A stretch of 64,000 nucleotides of DNA from Selenomonas sp. oral taxon 892 str. F0426 (lineage in GTDB: Bacteria; Bacillota; Negativicutes; Selenomonadales; Selenomonadaceae): contig NZ_KI260523.1 in the NCBI RefSeq assembly GCF_000468035.1, forward strand, positions 124,001 through 188,000, in the 5' to 3' direction. Positions 1 through 9,371 of this stretch are shown here, piece by piece. The notes below the pieces were generated by a model, which had not been told where the DNA came from, did not search any database, and saw only the letters and a program-made list of their open reading frames with translations. Numbering within the stretch: the stretch's first letter is position 1; each line of letters begins with the position of its first letter. The translations under genes and the position numbers were made by a program.

Positions 1-381
1 CGGAACTGGCACGCCAGCAGCATCTGCCGCAGCAGCATAGATTCCGTACATGGAAAACGATGGCGTCGGATAGACAATTTTATGCGTATCATCACCGCCA
101 AACGCATAAAACACTTTCTCTATAATCTCACTTGAGCCATTTCCTATGATGACGTTTTCTTGACGATAGCCATACGCTGCTCCGATCTGTTCACAAAGCA
201 GATTATATTCCTCATTCGGATAGCGTGCAAACGAGACGCGTGACAACCGTGTCATGACCCGTTCCTCTACCAACGGTGGCAGCCCGATATTCGACTCGTT
301 GGCATTTACCTTGATATGCCAATCCTGTTCGCTCGTATCATAACGCGGCATTGATGCCAATCCATCACGATAGTTCAGCAT
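1..381 (-). CDS. hisC: Histidinol-phosphate aminotransferase, N-terminal part (cut by window edge)
   Basis: PLP-dependent enzyme that transaminates imidazole-acetol phosphate to histidinol phosphate in histidine biosynthesis. The 127 visible codons show the family's amino-terminal features: the KVNANES segment, the YPNEEY segment, and a GNGSSEII cofactor-phosphate motif near residue 80. The start ATG at 381 lies inside the end of hisD (17-base overlap), so the two are translationally coupled in hisG-hisD-hisC. The catalytic lysine and C-terminal half lie outside the window. Family assignment is secure; completeness cannot be judged. Confidence 0.93.
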   Translation of the reverse strand, partial: MLNYRDGLASMPRYDTSEQDWHIKVNANESNIGLPPLVEERVMTRLSRVSFARYPNEEYNLLCEQIGAAYGYRQENVIIGNGSSEIIEKVFYAFGGDDTHKIVYPTPSFSMYGIYAAAADAAGVPVP

Positions 382-1720
382 TCCCACCCCTCCTCATCCG
401 AATCGCGCGCGCGTGCGCCTCAAGGCCTTCTGTTTCAGCAAGACGAATGATATCATCGCTGACATCTTCGAGTGCTTTCTGCGTGTAGGATATAATGCTC
501 GTACGTTTCATAAAGGTCTCTACGTTCAAAACAGAATAGAAGCGTGCTGTTCCGCCCGTTGGCAGGACATGGTTCGGTCCCGCAAAATAGTCCCCGAGAG
601 GTTCCGGAGAATATTCTCCGATAAAGACTGCACCAGCACATCTGATCTGAGGAAGAATATGGAACGGATCTCTAAGGAGCAGCTCTACGTGCTCCGGTCC
701 CGATATGTTTGCAAGGTGGATTGCCTGCTCCATATTTTCCGTCACAATGATACGACCATTTTTTTCGATTGAGACTCCTGCAATATCCTTGCGCGGAAGG
801 CTTTTCAGCTGATGCTGCACCTCATTCATAGACTGCTCTGCCAATGACCTGTCGTCGGTGATGAGAATGCTTGAAGCAAGTGGATCGTGCTCCGCCTGAC
901 TGAGCAGATCAGCCGCTATATACGAAGGAGATGCACTGTCGTCCGCTAGGATCAGAATCTCACTTGGTCCCGCAAGCATATCAATATCAACATGACCATA
1001 TACTTCTTTTTTCGCCAGTGTCACAAAGATGTTTCCGGGTCCTGTAATCTTATCGACGCGCGGAACGCATTCTGTTCCATACGCCATCGCTGCGATTGCC
1101 TGCGCTCCACCTATTTTGAATATCTTACGGATACCGAGAAAACGAGCAGCAACAAGGACGTGGGGATTGATGACTCCATCCTTAGTCGGAACAGACATAA
1201 TGATCTCTCCGACCCCTGCAACAAGAGCCGGAATCGCATTCATTAAGACGGATGACGGATATGCCGCTGTTCCTCCCGGAACATAGATACCGACACGGGA
1301 AAGCGGAAGAACCGACTGCCCGAGAATCGAACCATGTGCACGATAGGTCATCCATGAACGGGGCTTCTGCTCCTCATGATAGGAGAAGATATTGTCAGCG
1401 GCCTTCTTGAGTGAGGCAACAACATAGGGATCGGCACTGCGTTCGGCTTCCTGAAATTCCTCCTCGGACACCATCAGGTTATCTGGTGTCAGATCAATGC
1501 GATCGAGTAACTTTGTATAGTGAAAAAGCGCCTCATCGCCTTTGTATCGTACATCTTGAACAATACGATGAACGAGCGCCGTCGGAGAAAGATCCTCCCC
1601 GAAGAGTTCCATATTGCTCTGTCGAATGCGATCGCTCAGCGTAAGTTCATCAAATGCTTTTTTCTTGAGCAGACGTTCGGCGGCATCGATACCGATATCT
1701 GCAACAGAAACGATATTCAT
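365..1720 (-). CDS. hisD: Histidinol dehydrogenase
   Basis: Zinc enzyme that oxidises histidinol to histidine in two NAD-dependent steps. The protein is 451 residues, the usual family length. It shows the [10 protein letters not shown] zinc-ligand segment near residue 260, the SGPEHVE catalytic Glu-His segment near 325 and the [15 protein letters not shown] segment near 365. The ATG at 1720 was preferred over an upstream TTG because GGGGAAG sits six bases ahead of it. The ATG overlaps the hisG stop by one base (TGATG), which indicates coupled translation. Confidence 0.96.
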   Translation of the reverse strand: MNIVSVADIGIDAAERLLKKKAFDELTLSDRIRQSNMELFGEDLSPTALVHRIVQDVRYKGDEALFHYTKLLDRIDLTPDNLMVSEEEFQEAERSADPYVVASLKKAADNIFSYHEEQKPRSWMTYRAHGSILGQSVLPLSRVGIYVPGGTAAYPSSVLMNAIPALVAGVGEIIMSVPTKDGVINPHVLVAARFLGIRKIFKIGGAQAIAAMAYGTECVPRVDKITGPGNIFVTLAKKEVYGHVDIDMLAGPSEILILADDSASPSYIAADLLSQAEHDPLASSILITDDRSLAEQSMNEVQHQLKSLPRKDIAGVSIEKNGRIIVTENMEQAIHLANISGPEHVELLLRDPFHILPQIRCAGAVFIGEYSPEPLGDYFAGPNHVLPTGGTARFYSVLNVETFMKRTSIISYTQKALEDVSDDIIRLAETEGLEAHARAIRMRRGGNAELS

Positions 1721-2382
1721 CAAACTTCCCCGCTTTCCAACACTTGTTTCAGGTCGTTTACAATTTTATAAATTCGATCGAATTTCAACTTGAAGCTCAC
1801 GCGATTGACAATAAGGCGGGCACTGACATCCATAATATGCGCAATCTCTTCCAAGTCGTTCTCGACCAGTGTTGTCCCTGTTTCCACGATATCGACAATG
1901 CTCTCGGAAAGCCCTACAATCGGCCCCAGTTCAATCGATCCGTTCAGCTTGATATACTCCATCTGCATTCCCTGTTGTGCAAAGAACTGCTCCGCAATAT
2001 GCGGATACTTGGTCGCAACTCTCGTGTGTGCATAGTCCATGAGGTGTGCACGCTTCTCTTCGCCTGGAACTGCCATCATCAGACGGCACTTTCCAAAACC
2101 GAGATCCAGCAGCTCATAGACATCCTGCCCGGATTCCAAGAGTACATCCTTACCGATGATGCCGATATCCGCCGCACCATATTCCACATACGTAGGCACA
2201 TCTGAAGTTTTCGAAATAATGAACTGAACCTTGAGTTCATCATTTGAAATCACCAGCTTACGCGATTTTTCACTCATGTGATCTGCCGTGATTCCAATTT
2301 TTTCAAATAAATGTGCGGACAGAGAGAACAGCTTTCCTTTTGGCAATGCAATCGTTAAATAATCCGCAGTATATTTTTCCAT
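1720..2382 (-). CDS. hisG: ATP phosphoribosyltransferase, short catalytic form
   Basis: First committed step of histidine synthesis, condensing ATP with PRPP. At 220 residues this is the short HisG class, which lacks the C-terminal regulatory domain and needs HisZ to form the active, histidine-inhibited complex. A hisZ gene lies 1.65 kb upstream on the same strand. The PRPP-binding segment ETGTTLVENDL is seen near residue 165. It is the first gene of hisG-hisD-hisC and has its own promoter at 2430-2458. Confidence 0.96.
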   Translation of the reverse strand: MEKYTADYLTIALPKGKLFSLSAHLFEKIGITADHMSEKSRKLVISNDELKVQFIISKTSDVPTYVEYGAADIGIIGKDVLLESGQDVYELLDLGFGKCRLMMAVPGEEKRAHLMDYAHTRVATKYPHIAEQFFAQQGMQMEYIKLNGSIELGPIVGLSESIVDIVETGTTLVENDLEEIAHIMDVSARLIVNRVSFKLKFDRIYKIVNDLKQVLESGEV

Positions 2383-2429
2383 GTGATCCCCTCTTATCCT
2401 TTAGTCAATTAAAGAACTAATATGACCGT

Positions 2430-2458
2430 ATACTACCACGTTCCAGATAATAGGTCAA
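2430..2458 (-). promoter_or_regulatory. Promoter of hisG-hisD-hisC
   Basis: On the minus strand TTGACC (2453-2458) and TAGTAT (2430-2435) are separated by 17 bases, a good sigma-A type match. It lies about 50 bases ahead of the hisG start and back to back with the dehydrogenase promoter. Confidence 0.65.
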
Positions 2459-2475
2459 CCAATCAAAAAGGATTT

Positions 2476-2504
2476 TTGATTCTTATCGCGAATAGTCCTA
2501 TTAT
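2476..2504 (+). promoter_or_regulatory. Promoter of the 2-hydroxyacid dehydrogenase gene
   Basis: TTGATT (2476-2481) and TATTAT (2499-2504) with a 17-base spacer. They are followed by AAAAAGGAG six bases before the ATG at 2537. Divergent from the hisG promoter within a 154-base gap. Confidence 0.6.
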
Positions 2505-2536
2505 GAAAAATCAATCCGAGCAAAAAGGAGTCGCAG

Positions 2537-3493
2537 ATGACACTTCAGATATTATCATTTGTGAAATTGAGCGATAAACAAATAGAACTGATCCATCAAA
2601 GCTATCCGCATTGTCAGTGCAGATGCATACGCCCCACAGAAGCCGGTGACTTCCTTTCCAATGTGGATATTCTCTTGGGATATGATGCACAAATGGATAT
2701 GGAAAAGTATCTTCCCCAAATGCCCCATCTCCAATGGATTCACGCGTATAGTGCCGGTGTGGAGAAACTCCTGTCGAACGTCGCCTTCTCTCAATCCGAT
2801 ATATTGCTGACCAACTCGCGCGGCATCCACGGTATCCCGATGGCAGAACATGTGCTTGGAACGATGCTTTCGTCCAGTCGGTGTCTCATTGAGGCATGGG
2901 AGAATCAAAAGGCACGTACATGGAAGCGCCTGACCGAACCGGATGAGCTGTTTGGCAAGACTGCTGCCATCATCGGTCTGGGCAGCATTGGCCGAGAGAT
3001 TGCAAAACATCTCAAAAATATGGGAATGCGTATTGTCGCTGTAAAACAAAAGCCATCCACAGAGCCATTTGCAGATCAGCTGTTCACGATAGATCACCTG
3101 TCTGATGCGCTCTCCTGTGCGGATTATGTAATTGTTACGCTCCCATTGACACCTCAGACAAAAAAATTATTTAACCATGATACATTCAATATGATGAAAG
3201 AAAACGCGTTTTTCATCAATGTATCCCGTGGAGATGTGGTCGAGGAATCTGACTTGGTGGAGGCTCTTACGATGAAGCGCATACGGGGGGCTTCTCTGGA
3301 TGTCTTTACAACAGAACCGCTTCCCGAGGACTCCCCGCTGTGGAGTGTGCCAAATTTGTTCATCACACCGCATCATTCGGCAATATCCCCTATGTATTTG
3401 GATCGATCTCTCAAAATCTTTCGCAACAACTTGCAGATCTTCCCGCAGCGTATCGGGATGCTCAACGTAGTAGACAAGCAGCGCGGATACTAA
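2537..3493 (+). CDS. D-isomer-specific 2-hydroxyacid dehydrogenase
   Basis: NAD(P)-dependent oxidoreductase of the D-2-hydroxyacid dehydrogenase superfamily (318 residues). The Rossmann signature GLGSIGREIA is near residue 146. The substrate-binding arginine is in NVSRGDVV near 232, and the catalytic histidine is in ITPHHSA near 278. The substrate cannot be read from sequence; glyoxylate/hydroxypyruvate reductase-like and phosphoglycerate dehydrogenase-like members look alike at this level. It is the only plus-strand gene in the first 22 kb and separates hisZ from hisG. Nothing in the sequence links it to histidine synthesis. Confidence 0.88.
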   Translation: MTLQILSFVKLSDKQIELIHQSYPHCQCRCIRPTEAGDFLSNVDILLGYDAQMDMEKYLPQMPHLQWIHAYSAGVEKLLSNVAFSQSDILLTNSRGIHGIPMAEHVLGTMLSSSRCLIEAWENQKARTWKRLTEPDELFGKTAAIIGLGSIGREIAKHLKNMGMRIVAVKQKPSTEPFADQLFTIDHLSDALSCADYVIVTLPLTPQTKKLFNHDTFNMMKENAFFINVSRGDVVEESDLVEALTMKRIRGASLDVFTTEPLPEDSPLWSVPNLFITPHHSAISPMYLDRSLKIFRNNLQIFPQRIGMLNVVDKQRGY

Positions 3494-3503
3494 GAGCATT
3501 GAT

Positions 3504-4040
3504 TCAATTCTGTGCATCTGCCTGCTTTAATATGGACAGCACCAGAGAATCCTCTGGTGCTGGTTTTTTTTGATGGTATTGAATAATCTCAGCTTCTTTT
3601 GCATCTCCAATCGCGCGCAGTTTGTCTGCTCCAATAGATGGATGACTTGCATAGACGTAGAGCGCCATTCCGATTCTTCCACCAATATCGTGTCTATCTT
3701 TCATTCGAATGAAAGATGAGATCACGGATGGACAGAATCGATACATAAGGACGGCAAGCACTTTCCCCCAGACATCAGCTGTCCCCTTCACGCGACCAAT
3801 ATCATGAAGCAATGCACAGCGGATAAGCAGGATATACGTATCCGAATCCATACATTCAAGCTTTGTATATAGTTCCTTTGCCGTAAGCGCGACACGAAAG
3901 GCATGATACTGATCTGCCTCGTGCATATCATAGAAAAGCCTTTGCTCGGCAGGACTGAGATAAGACTGCACAAAGATATGACTTTTCGCATCGAGTCGCC
4001 CAAACAGGGCTCGTACAAACTGATGAATGCGCTGTTTCAT
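3504..4040 (-). CDS. HD-domain phosphohydrolase-like protein
   Basis: 178-residue protein with an HD-superfamily metal-binding core: a histidine in the DQYHAFRVA helix near residue 45 and the HDIGR doublet near 80. Family members are metal-dependent phosphohydrolases, often on nucleotides; the substrate here is unknown. The start overlaps the hisZ stop by four bases (ATGA) with only a weak Shine-Dalgarno, so it is probably translated by coupling to hisZ. Its last codons contain the terminator of the convergent dehydrogenase gene. A role in histidine metabolism is suggested only by position. Confidence 0.75.
   Translation of the reverse strand: MKQRIHQFVRALFGRLDAKSHIFVQSYLSPAEQRLFYDMHEADQYHAFRVALTAKELYTKLECMDSDTYILLIRCALLHDIGRVKGTADVWGKVLAVLMYRFCPSVISSFIRMKDRHDIGGRIGMALYVYASHPSIGADKLRAIGDAKEAEIIQYHQKKPAPEDSLVLSILKQADAQN
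3538..3571 (+). terminator. Intrinsic terminator of the dehydrogenase gene, inside the HD gene
   Basis: A perfect 10-base stem (3538-3547 with 3552-3561), a four-base loop and a run of eight T from 3564. It acts on the plus strand after the stop at 3493 but lies inside the final codons of the minus-strand HD gene. Confidence 0.85.
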
Positions 4041-5215
4041 CCGAAATACTCAAGCTGTTCGTATCCTCGTGTTTCACGAGATTGTTCGGCTTCTTCACGG
4101 GATTGCCCCTGCATTCCGATCTCTGCAGTCTTTCCCTCCCGGCGCAATTTCATTGCCCTATGAATTGCCTCGTCGACGGAAGCATCTGCGTATCCGATAT
4201 ATACATTTTTGGAAGCAGGTGGGATCTGTCCGCCCTGACGTGCAAGAGCCAGCAAGATTCTCTCCATGCCGAGAGCAAATCCTGTCGCCGGCATGGGATG
4301 TCCATATTCGGTCAAAAGATGATCGTAACGACCGCCTCCGCACAAAGGGAAGCCAAGACCAATCGAGTAACCCTCAAAGACCATTCCTGTATAGTAATTA
4401 AAATCTCGAATGGTACCAAGATCAAAGAGGACATACTCCTCATAACCGTAGGATTTGATCAGCGTATAAATCTCAGCTAAATTGTCAACAGCAGACCGAC
4501 TCTGCGGATTGAGAGGCAGATCATAGAGTCGTTTTAGAAGGTCGTCCCTTCCATTCAACACCGGCAGCATCTTCAGTGTTTCTCTATCCTCAAGCGAAAG
4601 AGGAAATGCGTCAATCAGCTGATTCATGAAGACAATATCATGACGTTCTATTGCGGACTTGAACTCCTTGCACTGCTCATCCTCGACCTCATAATATGCC
4701 AGCATACCATCAAGGAAATCGACTTGTCCCATGTGTATCTGAAAATCCTTGATTCCGCATGTAAGAACGGACTCGATTGCCAACGAAATGATCTCAGCGT
4801 CCGAGCCAGGTGTATCGCTCCCCATCAGTTCGACACCCGCCTGATGGAATTCACATTGACGTCCCATCTGCGTCTGTTCTACACGAAATACATTACCCAG
4901 ATAAGACAATTTGAGCGGAACAGGTGCATCCTTCAATCGGCTGCTGACCAGTCTTGCAATCGGCGTTGTCATTTCATTGCGAAGAGCAAGAAGTTTATTC
5001 TTATTCCCAAGCAGCATGAAGAGAGAATTCTCCTCCGGAATGCGTGGTGCCAAGGTTTCCAAATGCTCGATGGTCGGAGTAATGACTTCATCATACCCCC
5101 ATGTACAAAACAAACGCGACAACATATCCTCCATGTGGCGCATTTCTGCCGCATCTCCGGGCAGGAGATCTCGTGTTCCGTATGGTGTTTCCAAAATAAG
5201 CTTTTCAGATTTCAT
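4037..5215 (-). CDS. hisZ: ATP phosphoribosyltransferase regulatory subunit
   Basis: Histidyl-tRNA-synthetase-like protein of 392 residues that binds short HisG and confers activity and histidine feedback. It keeps synthetase-like motifs (TPYGTRDLLP at the start, FRVEQTQMGRQCEFHQAGVE near 105, NYYTGMVFEGY near 285, a GGGRYDHLL segment) but ends before an anticodon-binding domain, which separates it from true HisRS. The start at 5215 is set by AAGGAGGA nine bases upstream. It overlaps the yerC stop by one base. Confidence 0.93.
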   Translation of the reverse strand: MKSEKLILETPYGTRDLLPGDAAEMRHMEDMLSRLFCTWGYDEVITPTIEHLETLAPRIPEENSLFMLLGNKNKLLALRNEMTTPIARLVSSRLKDAPVPLKLSYLGNVFRVEQTQMGRQCEFHQAGVELMGSDTPGSDAEIISLAIESVLTCGIKDFQIHMGQVDFLDGMLAYYEVEDEQCKEFKSAIERHDIVFMNQLIDAFPLSLEDRETLKMLPVLNGRDDLLKRLYDLPLNPQSRSAVDNLAEIYTLIKSYGYEEYVLFDLGTIRDFNYYTGMVFEGYSIGLGFPLCGGGRYDHLLTEYGHPMPATGFALGMERILLALARQGGQIPPASKNVYIGYADASVDEAIHRAMKLRREGKTAEIGMQGQSREEAEQSRETRGYEQLEYFG

Positions 5216-5532
5216 CAGTGATCCTCCTTGTTGGTCAGAGGCGCAGCAATACCCTTTTCCAGCACAAGCGTATATCCGTCCGCACCGTAGTTCAAACATC
5301 GTTTGACACGACTGATGGTCGCGGTACTGGCTCCGGTGCGTGCAACAATATCGTCATAGGTGTTTCCTGCATATAGCATTCGGGCAACGTCAAGCCGCTG
5401 TGCCATCGCACGAAGCTCCCCGACCGTGCAGATATCTTCAAAGAATTGGTAGCATTCTTCCATGGTATCCAATGAAAGAATTGCACGACACAATTGATCG
5501 GTCAGATCATCTCTCAATTTCTGATTTACCAT
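5215..5532 (-). CDS. yerC: YerC/YecD family TrpR-like DNA-binding protein
   Basis: 105-residue helix-turn-helix protein of the YerC/TrpR-related family. The C-terminal half carries the recognition segment NTYDDIVARTGASTATISRVKRCL. The start at MVNQKLRDDL was chosen because the longer frame upstream is not conserved-looking and runs through promoter-like DNA. It heads the yerC-hisZ-HD unit and is likely to regulate it, although the ligand and the operator are not evident. A TATACT hexamer at 5583-5588 on the minus strand may be its -10 box. Confidence 0.85.
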   Translation of the reverse strand: MVNQKLRDDLTDQLCRAILSLDTMEECYQFFEDICTVGELRAMAQRLDVARMLYAGNTYDDIVARTGASTATISRVKRCLNYGADGYTLVLEKGIAAPLTNKEDH

Positions 5533-5623
5533 ATACGGATCCCTCTCATGAACGCCCCATCCTACCTTGTCTGTTTGTTCACAGTATAGCACAGAATAGC
5601 ATATACGAAAACACACACATCAA

Positions 5624-6559
5624 TCAAGAGGAAAAATGCAGCACAATGTTCTTCTCTTCCCTTGCTGTTATGTCAGGAGGAACAGATATACGAACACTTT
5701 TTTTATCACCGTTCTCTGTGTCAGCATCAACGATATCCTCTACTGTCCCCTGCACAGACAGACCATTCAGCTCATATCGGACAATCTGCCCCAAATAAAC
5801 TAGATCCACATCCTCGACGGGGATTTCTGCCTCAATCCAGCAGTTCTCCACAATATCCAGAGAGAGAATATTACCCCCGTTCTCTACGTGTTCCCCTTCT
5901 TTTACAAAAACCCGCGACACATTGCCTTCTCTGGACGCAAAAAGACCTATAGTACCTGTGTTATCACACGCCTTTAGCAAGGCCTCCTCCGCTTTTTTCA
6001 ACTGCTCTTCCGCCGCTTGTATGATTTTTGGATCCTGTACTCTGACATCCTGTCCACTCCCTCGAGCTAGCGTATTTTTTTCTTGTTCATATGCCGCAAC
6101 GGCCTCATTTCTTTTGGCTGCGCTGACTGCCCCCATCTCATATAATTCGTTCATGCGCTCCATACGTACTCGAGCCGCATCCAGATCTCCTGTTTGTGAG
6201 GGGGTGTTCTGAGGTACCGCCGCTCCATATCGTATTTGTTCGACATTTTTTTTTGCGAGTTCGACATTCTTTTGCAAACGATCGAGTTCTTCATCTAAAA
6301 ATACGTTCTGCACTGTGACGAGGAGCGTTCCCTGCATCACGTGTGCGCCTTCCTCTATATGTATTTCTTGGACAATCAGCGGATTGGCTGCCTGCAGTTG
6401 GCTTTGTTCATAGACAAGGCACGCATTTGTTACTGTAAAATCATCCGATCGGTCTGTTCTATGAAGCAAGATAAAAGAAACGCAAAAAACGATGACCAGA
6501 AAAAAGATGATGGATAAATACATTCTCTTTTTTAGGAGTTTTGTAATATCGTTTTCCAT
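5624..6559 (-). CDS. HlyD-family membrane fusion (periplasmic adaptor) protein
   Basis: 311 residues. It has one N-terminal membrane anchor (about residues 12-32), a split biotinyl-lipoyl-like domain (IHIEEGAHVMQGTLLVTVQN and later VFVKEGEHVENGGNILSLD), a coiled-coil hairpin rich in Glu/Lys between about 90 and 200, and a short beta-barrel region at the end. Such adaptors bridge an inner-membrane ABC or other transporter to an outer-membrane channel, fitting a two-membrane organism. No transporter or TolC-like gene is adjacent, so the partner is unknown. AGGGGGAAACCT precedes the ATG. Confidence 0.85.
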   Translation of the reverse strand: MENDITKLLKKRMYLSIIFFLVIVFCVSFILLHRTDRSDDFTVTNACLVYEQSQLQAANPLIVQEIHIEEGAHVMQGTLLVTVQNVFLDEELDRLQKNVELAKKNVEQIRYGAAVPQNTPSQTGDLDAARVRMERMNELYEMGAVSAAKRNEAVAAYEQEKNTLARGSGQDVRVQDPKIIQAAEEQLKKAEEALLKACDNTGTIGLFASREGNVSRVFVKEGEHVENGGNILSLDIVENCWIEAEIPVEDVDLVYLGQIVRYELNGLSVQGTVEDIVDADTENGDKKSVRISVPPDITAREEKNIVLHFSS

Positions 6560-6570
6560 AGGTTTCCCCC

Positions 6571-6605
6571 TAAAAAAATATGGCTGTCAACAACGTGACA
6601 GCCAT
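6571..6605 (-). terminator. Intrinsic terminator of alaS
   Basis: Perfect 10-base stem (6580-6589 with 6596-6605), six-base loop, followed on the minus strand by TATTTTTTTA. It lies between alaS and the HlyD-type gene, so the latter probably depends on readthrough or its own promoter. Confidence 0.85.
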
Positions 6606-6620
6606 AGGTCAATACGTGAT

Positions 6621-9248
6621 TTAAGCAGAAGCCTGCTGAAGTATGACAGCAACCGCCTCATCAAAAGCCTGAGGGAGTTGTTCCGGGTTCTTTCCGCCGG
6701 CTTGTGCCATATCAGGACGTCCGCCGCCGCCGCCGCCAACTGCTTTTGCAGCTGCCTTGATGATATTGCCCGCATGAGCCCCCAGCTTTACTGCTGCCTT
6801 ATCTGCCTTGACTACCAGGCTGACCTTATCATCGATAACAGCCCCGAGAACAACGATTCCGGAATCCAGTTTCTCACACGTCAGATCCGCAATATTACGC
6901 AGTTCGTCCATGGAATCGACATTGGCTTTTCCGACGACCACATGGAATTCCCCAACTTCCTGAACGCCCATAAGAAGCTTCTGTGCATCTGCCTTGTCAC
7001 GGAACTCGGCAAAGCTGCGCAGCTGTTCCTGCATGGACTTTCTCTCGGTCATGAATTTGTCAACCTGCGCAACAAGATCTTCCGATCTTGTCTTCAGTTT
7101 CTGTGAGAGTTCCTGCACAGTCCGTGCCATTTCGCCAGCATACACGCATGCAGCACGTCCGGTAATCGCCTCAATACGGCGCACGCCTGCTGCAACCCCC
7201 GATTCACTGACAATCTTGAAGAGACCAATCTGTCCGGTGTTTGTCACATGAGAACCACCGCACAGCTCAATGCTGAAGTCTGGAACACGGACAACACGGA
7301 CAACATCACCATACTTCTCTCCGAAAAGTGCCATAGCGCCAAGCGCCTTCGCTTCGTCTATCGGCATCGTGGCGATATGAAGATCGCTCGAACGCAAAAC
7401 TTCCTCATTGACAAGTTCCTCGACATCGCGCAGCTGCTGCTCGCTCACAGGCTCAAAATTCGTAAAGTCAAAGCGCAGCCGCTCCGGTGTAACGAGAGAA
7501 CCCGCCTGCTGCACGTGATCCCCCACAACGCGCCGTAGTGCCGCATGTAGGAGATGGGTTGCCGTGTGGTTCCGCGCAGACGATAGTTTCTTCATTGTAT
7601 CGAGGCAGATTTCTACGGCGTCGCCACGCTGTATCTGCCCCTCCTCAACATATGCGAGATGATAGACCGTTCCATCGGGCAGTCTCTTTGTATTGTTGAC
7701 GGAAAGATATCCAAGATCGCTGCGCAGGACTCCCTCATCCCCGACCTGTCCGCCGCCTTCCGCATGAAATGGCGTCGTGCTCAGGATAATTCCGGCACTT
7801 TCTCCATCACGAAGCGAATCGACGAGTTCTCCTTCACGCCAGATCGCAACAACCACAGCCTTTGTGGCCGCAGCATCTTCGGTCAGACTGCTGGTATCCA
7901 CCCCTGAGAGATCAGGAACAGAAACAGCCTGATTTTCTGCACGTGCGCTTCTTGCACGTGTACGCTGCTTCTCCATCTCCTGCTGAAAGCCCTCAGCGTC
8001 CAAGGTAATTCCGTTTTCATGAAGCATCTCCTCGGTAAGCTCCCGCGGAAAGCCATAGGTATCATAGAGCTTGAATCCGACGGCGCCGCAGAGTACCGTC
8101 TCGTTGGCAGCCTTCAAACTCGCAACCTCATCACTCAGAAGCTCGATTCCCTGTGCCAGCGTAGAAGCGAAACGATCCTCCTCCACACGGATAACACGCT
8201 TGATATAGTCCTGTTTTGCAAGAATATCGCTGAAATCCTTCGCATCACGGAAAATCTCAACGACTGCATCCACAGCTCCGTCAAGGAAGGGCTTGGTTAT
8301 CCCAAGCATACGACCATGTCGAATTGCACGGCGAAGTGTGCGGCGCAGAACGTATCCACGTCCTTCGTTTGACGGCAGGATTCCATCCATAATCATGATG
8401 GCAACGGAACGCGCATGGTCTGCAATGACCTTGAGTGAAATGTCCTTTTTCGGATCTGCACCATAGGACACACCCGAAATTTTGGATGTGTATTCGATGA
8501 TCGGATAGAGAAGATCCGTCTCGAAGTTTGTTTTCTTGTTCTGCACAACAGAAGCAAGCCTCTCCAAGCCACAGCCCGTATCAATATTCTTGTGTGCAAG
8601 GAGATTGTACTCGCCGTCCTCTGTGCGATCATACTGGGTAAAGACAAGATTCCATATTTCGAGAAAGCGGTCACAGTCACAGCCGACACCGCACGTCGGC
8701 TCACCGCAGCCGCGCTCCTCACCAAGATCAATGTAGATCTCGGAATCCGGGCCGCAAGGACCTGGACCAATTTCCCAGAAGTTATCCTCCAAAGCTACGA
8801 TATGATCCGGCAATACATCGGTCTGCTCCAGCCAGATGGTACGAGCCTCGTCATCTTCCGGATAGATGGAAACCCAGAGTTTGTCTTTGGGAAGTTCGAC
8901 AACCTCCGTCAAAAATTCCCACGCCCATGGAATCGCTTCCTTCTTAAAATAATCACCGAAGGAAAAGTTTCCCAGCATCTCAAAGAAGGTCTGATGGCGC
9001 GCTGTACGCCCGACATTCTCAATATCGCCTGTACGCACACAGCGCTGACAAGTTACGATTCGGTTTCTGGGCGGTTTCATCTTGCCCGTGAAAAAGGGCT
9101 TCAGAGGTGCCATACCGGCACCAATCAAAAGAAGTGTAGGATCATTATCCGGAACAAGGGAGTAACTGGACAAACGAAGGTGATCTTTTTTTTCTGCAAA
9201 AAACTGCAAATATGCTTCTCGCAGTTCATTTCCGGTCATATACTTCAA
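6621..9248 (-). CDS. alaS: Alanyl-tRNA synthetase
   Basis: Charges tRNA-Ala. 875 residues with the full bacterial architecture: class II catalytic core (LLIGAGMAPLKPFFTG and the FFEMLGNFSFGDYFKKEAI segment), editing domain with HTATHLLHA and the Cys-containing LCGGSHV site, and a C-terminal DHHA1 domain ending in a Gly-rich GGGGGGRPDMAQ loop. A TTG start at 9248 was chosen because AGGAGGG lies eight bases upstream; the next ATG at 9239 is too far from it. No T-box leader was seen. Confidence 0.96.
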   Translation of the reverse strand: MKYMTGNELREAYLQFFAEKKDHLRLSSYSLVPDNDPTLLLIGAGMAPLKPFFTGKMKPPRNRIVTCQRCVRTGDIENVGRTARHQTFFEMLGNFSFGDYFKKEAIPWAWEFLTEVVELPKDKLWVSIYPEDDEARTIWLEQTDVLPDHIVALEDNFWEIGPGPCGPDSEIYIDLGEERGCGEPTCGVGCDCDRFLEIWNLVFTQYDRTEDGEYNLLAHKNIDTGCGLERLASVVQNKKTNFETDLLYPIIEYTSKISGVSYGADPKKDISLKVIADHARSVAIMIMDGILPSNEGRGYVLRRTLRRAIRHGRMLGITKPFLDGAVDAVVEIFRDAKDFSDILAKQDYIKRVIRVEEDRFASTLAQGIELLSDEVASLKAANETVLCGAVGFKLYDTYGFPRELTEEMLHENGITLDAEGFQQEMEKQRTRARSARAENQAVSVPDLSGVDTSSLTEDAAATKAVVVAIWREGELVDSLRDGESAGIILSTTPFHAEGGGQVGDEGVLRSDLGYLSVNNTKRLPDGTVYHLAYVEEGQIQRGDAVEICLDTMKKLSSARNHTATHLLHAALRRVVGDHVQQAGSLVTPERLRFDFTNFEPVSEQQLRDVEELVNEEVLRSSDLHIATMPIDEAKALGAMALFGEKYGDVVRVVRVPDFSIELCGGSHVTNTGQIGLFKIVSESGVAAGVRRIEAITGRAACVYAGEMARTVQELSQKLKTRSEDLVAQVDKFMTERKSMQEQLRSFAEFRDKADAQKLLMGVQEVGEFHVVVGKANVDSMDELRNIADLTCEKLDSGIVVLGAVIDDKVSLVVKADKAAVKLGAHAGNIIKAAAKAVGGGGGGRPDMAQAGGKNPEQLPQAFDEAVAVILQQASA

Positions 9249-9296
9249 CGTAATCGCCCTCCTAAAGCCATGTTCGTAAGGAACTGAGTGTGCGTA

Positions 9297-9305
9297 AGTA
9301 TAGCA
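9297..9305 (-). promoter_or_regulatory. Extended -10 promoter of alaS
   Basis: TGCTATACT on the minus strand is an extended -10 element about 50 bases ahead of the TTG start. No convincing -35 box accompanies it. Confidence 0.5.
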
Positions 9306-9371
9306 TAAAATCAAGGAAAAATATAGGAATCTATGATCCTCGAATTGGTATACATGATGCTATTCCTCATA

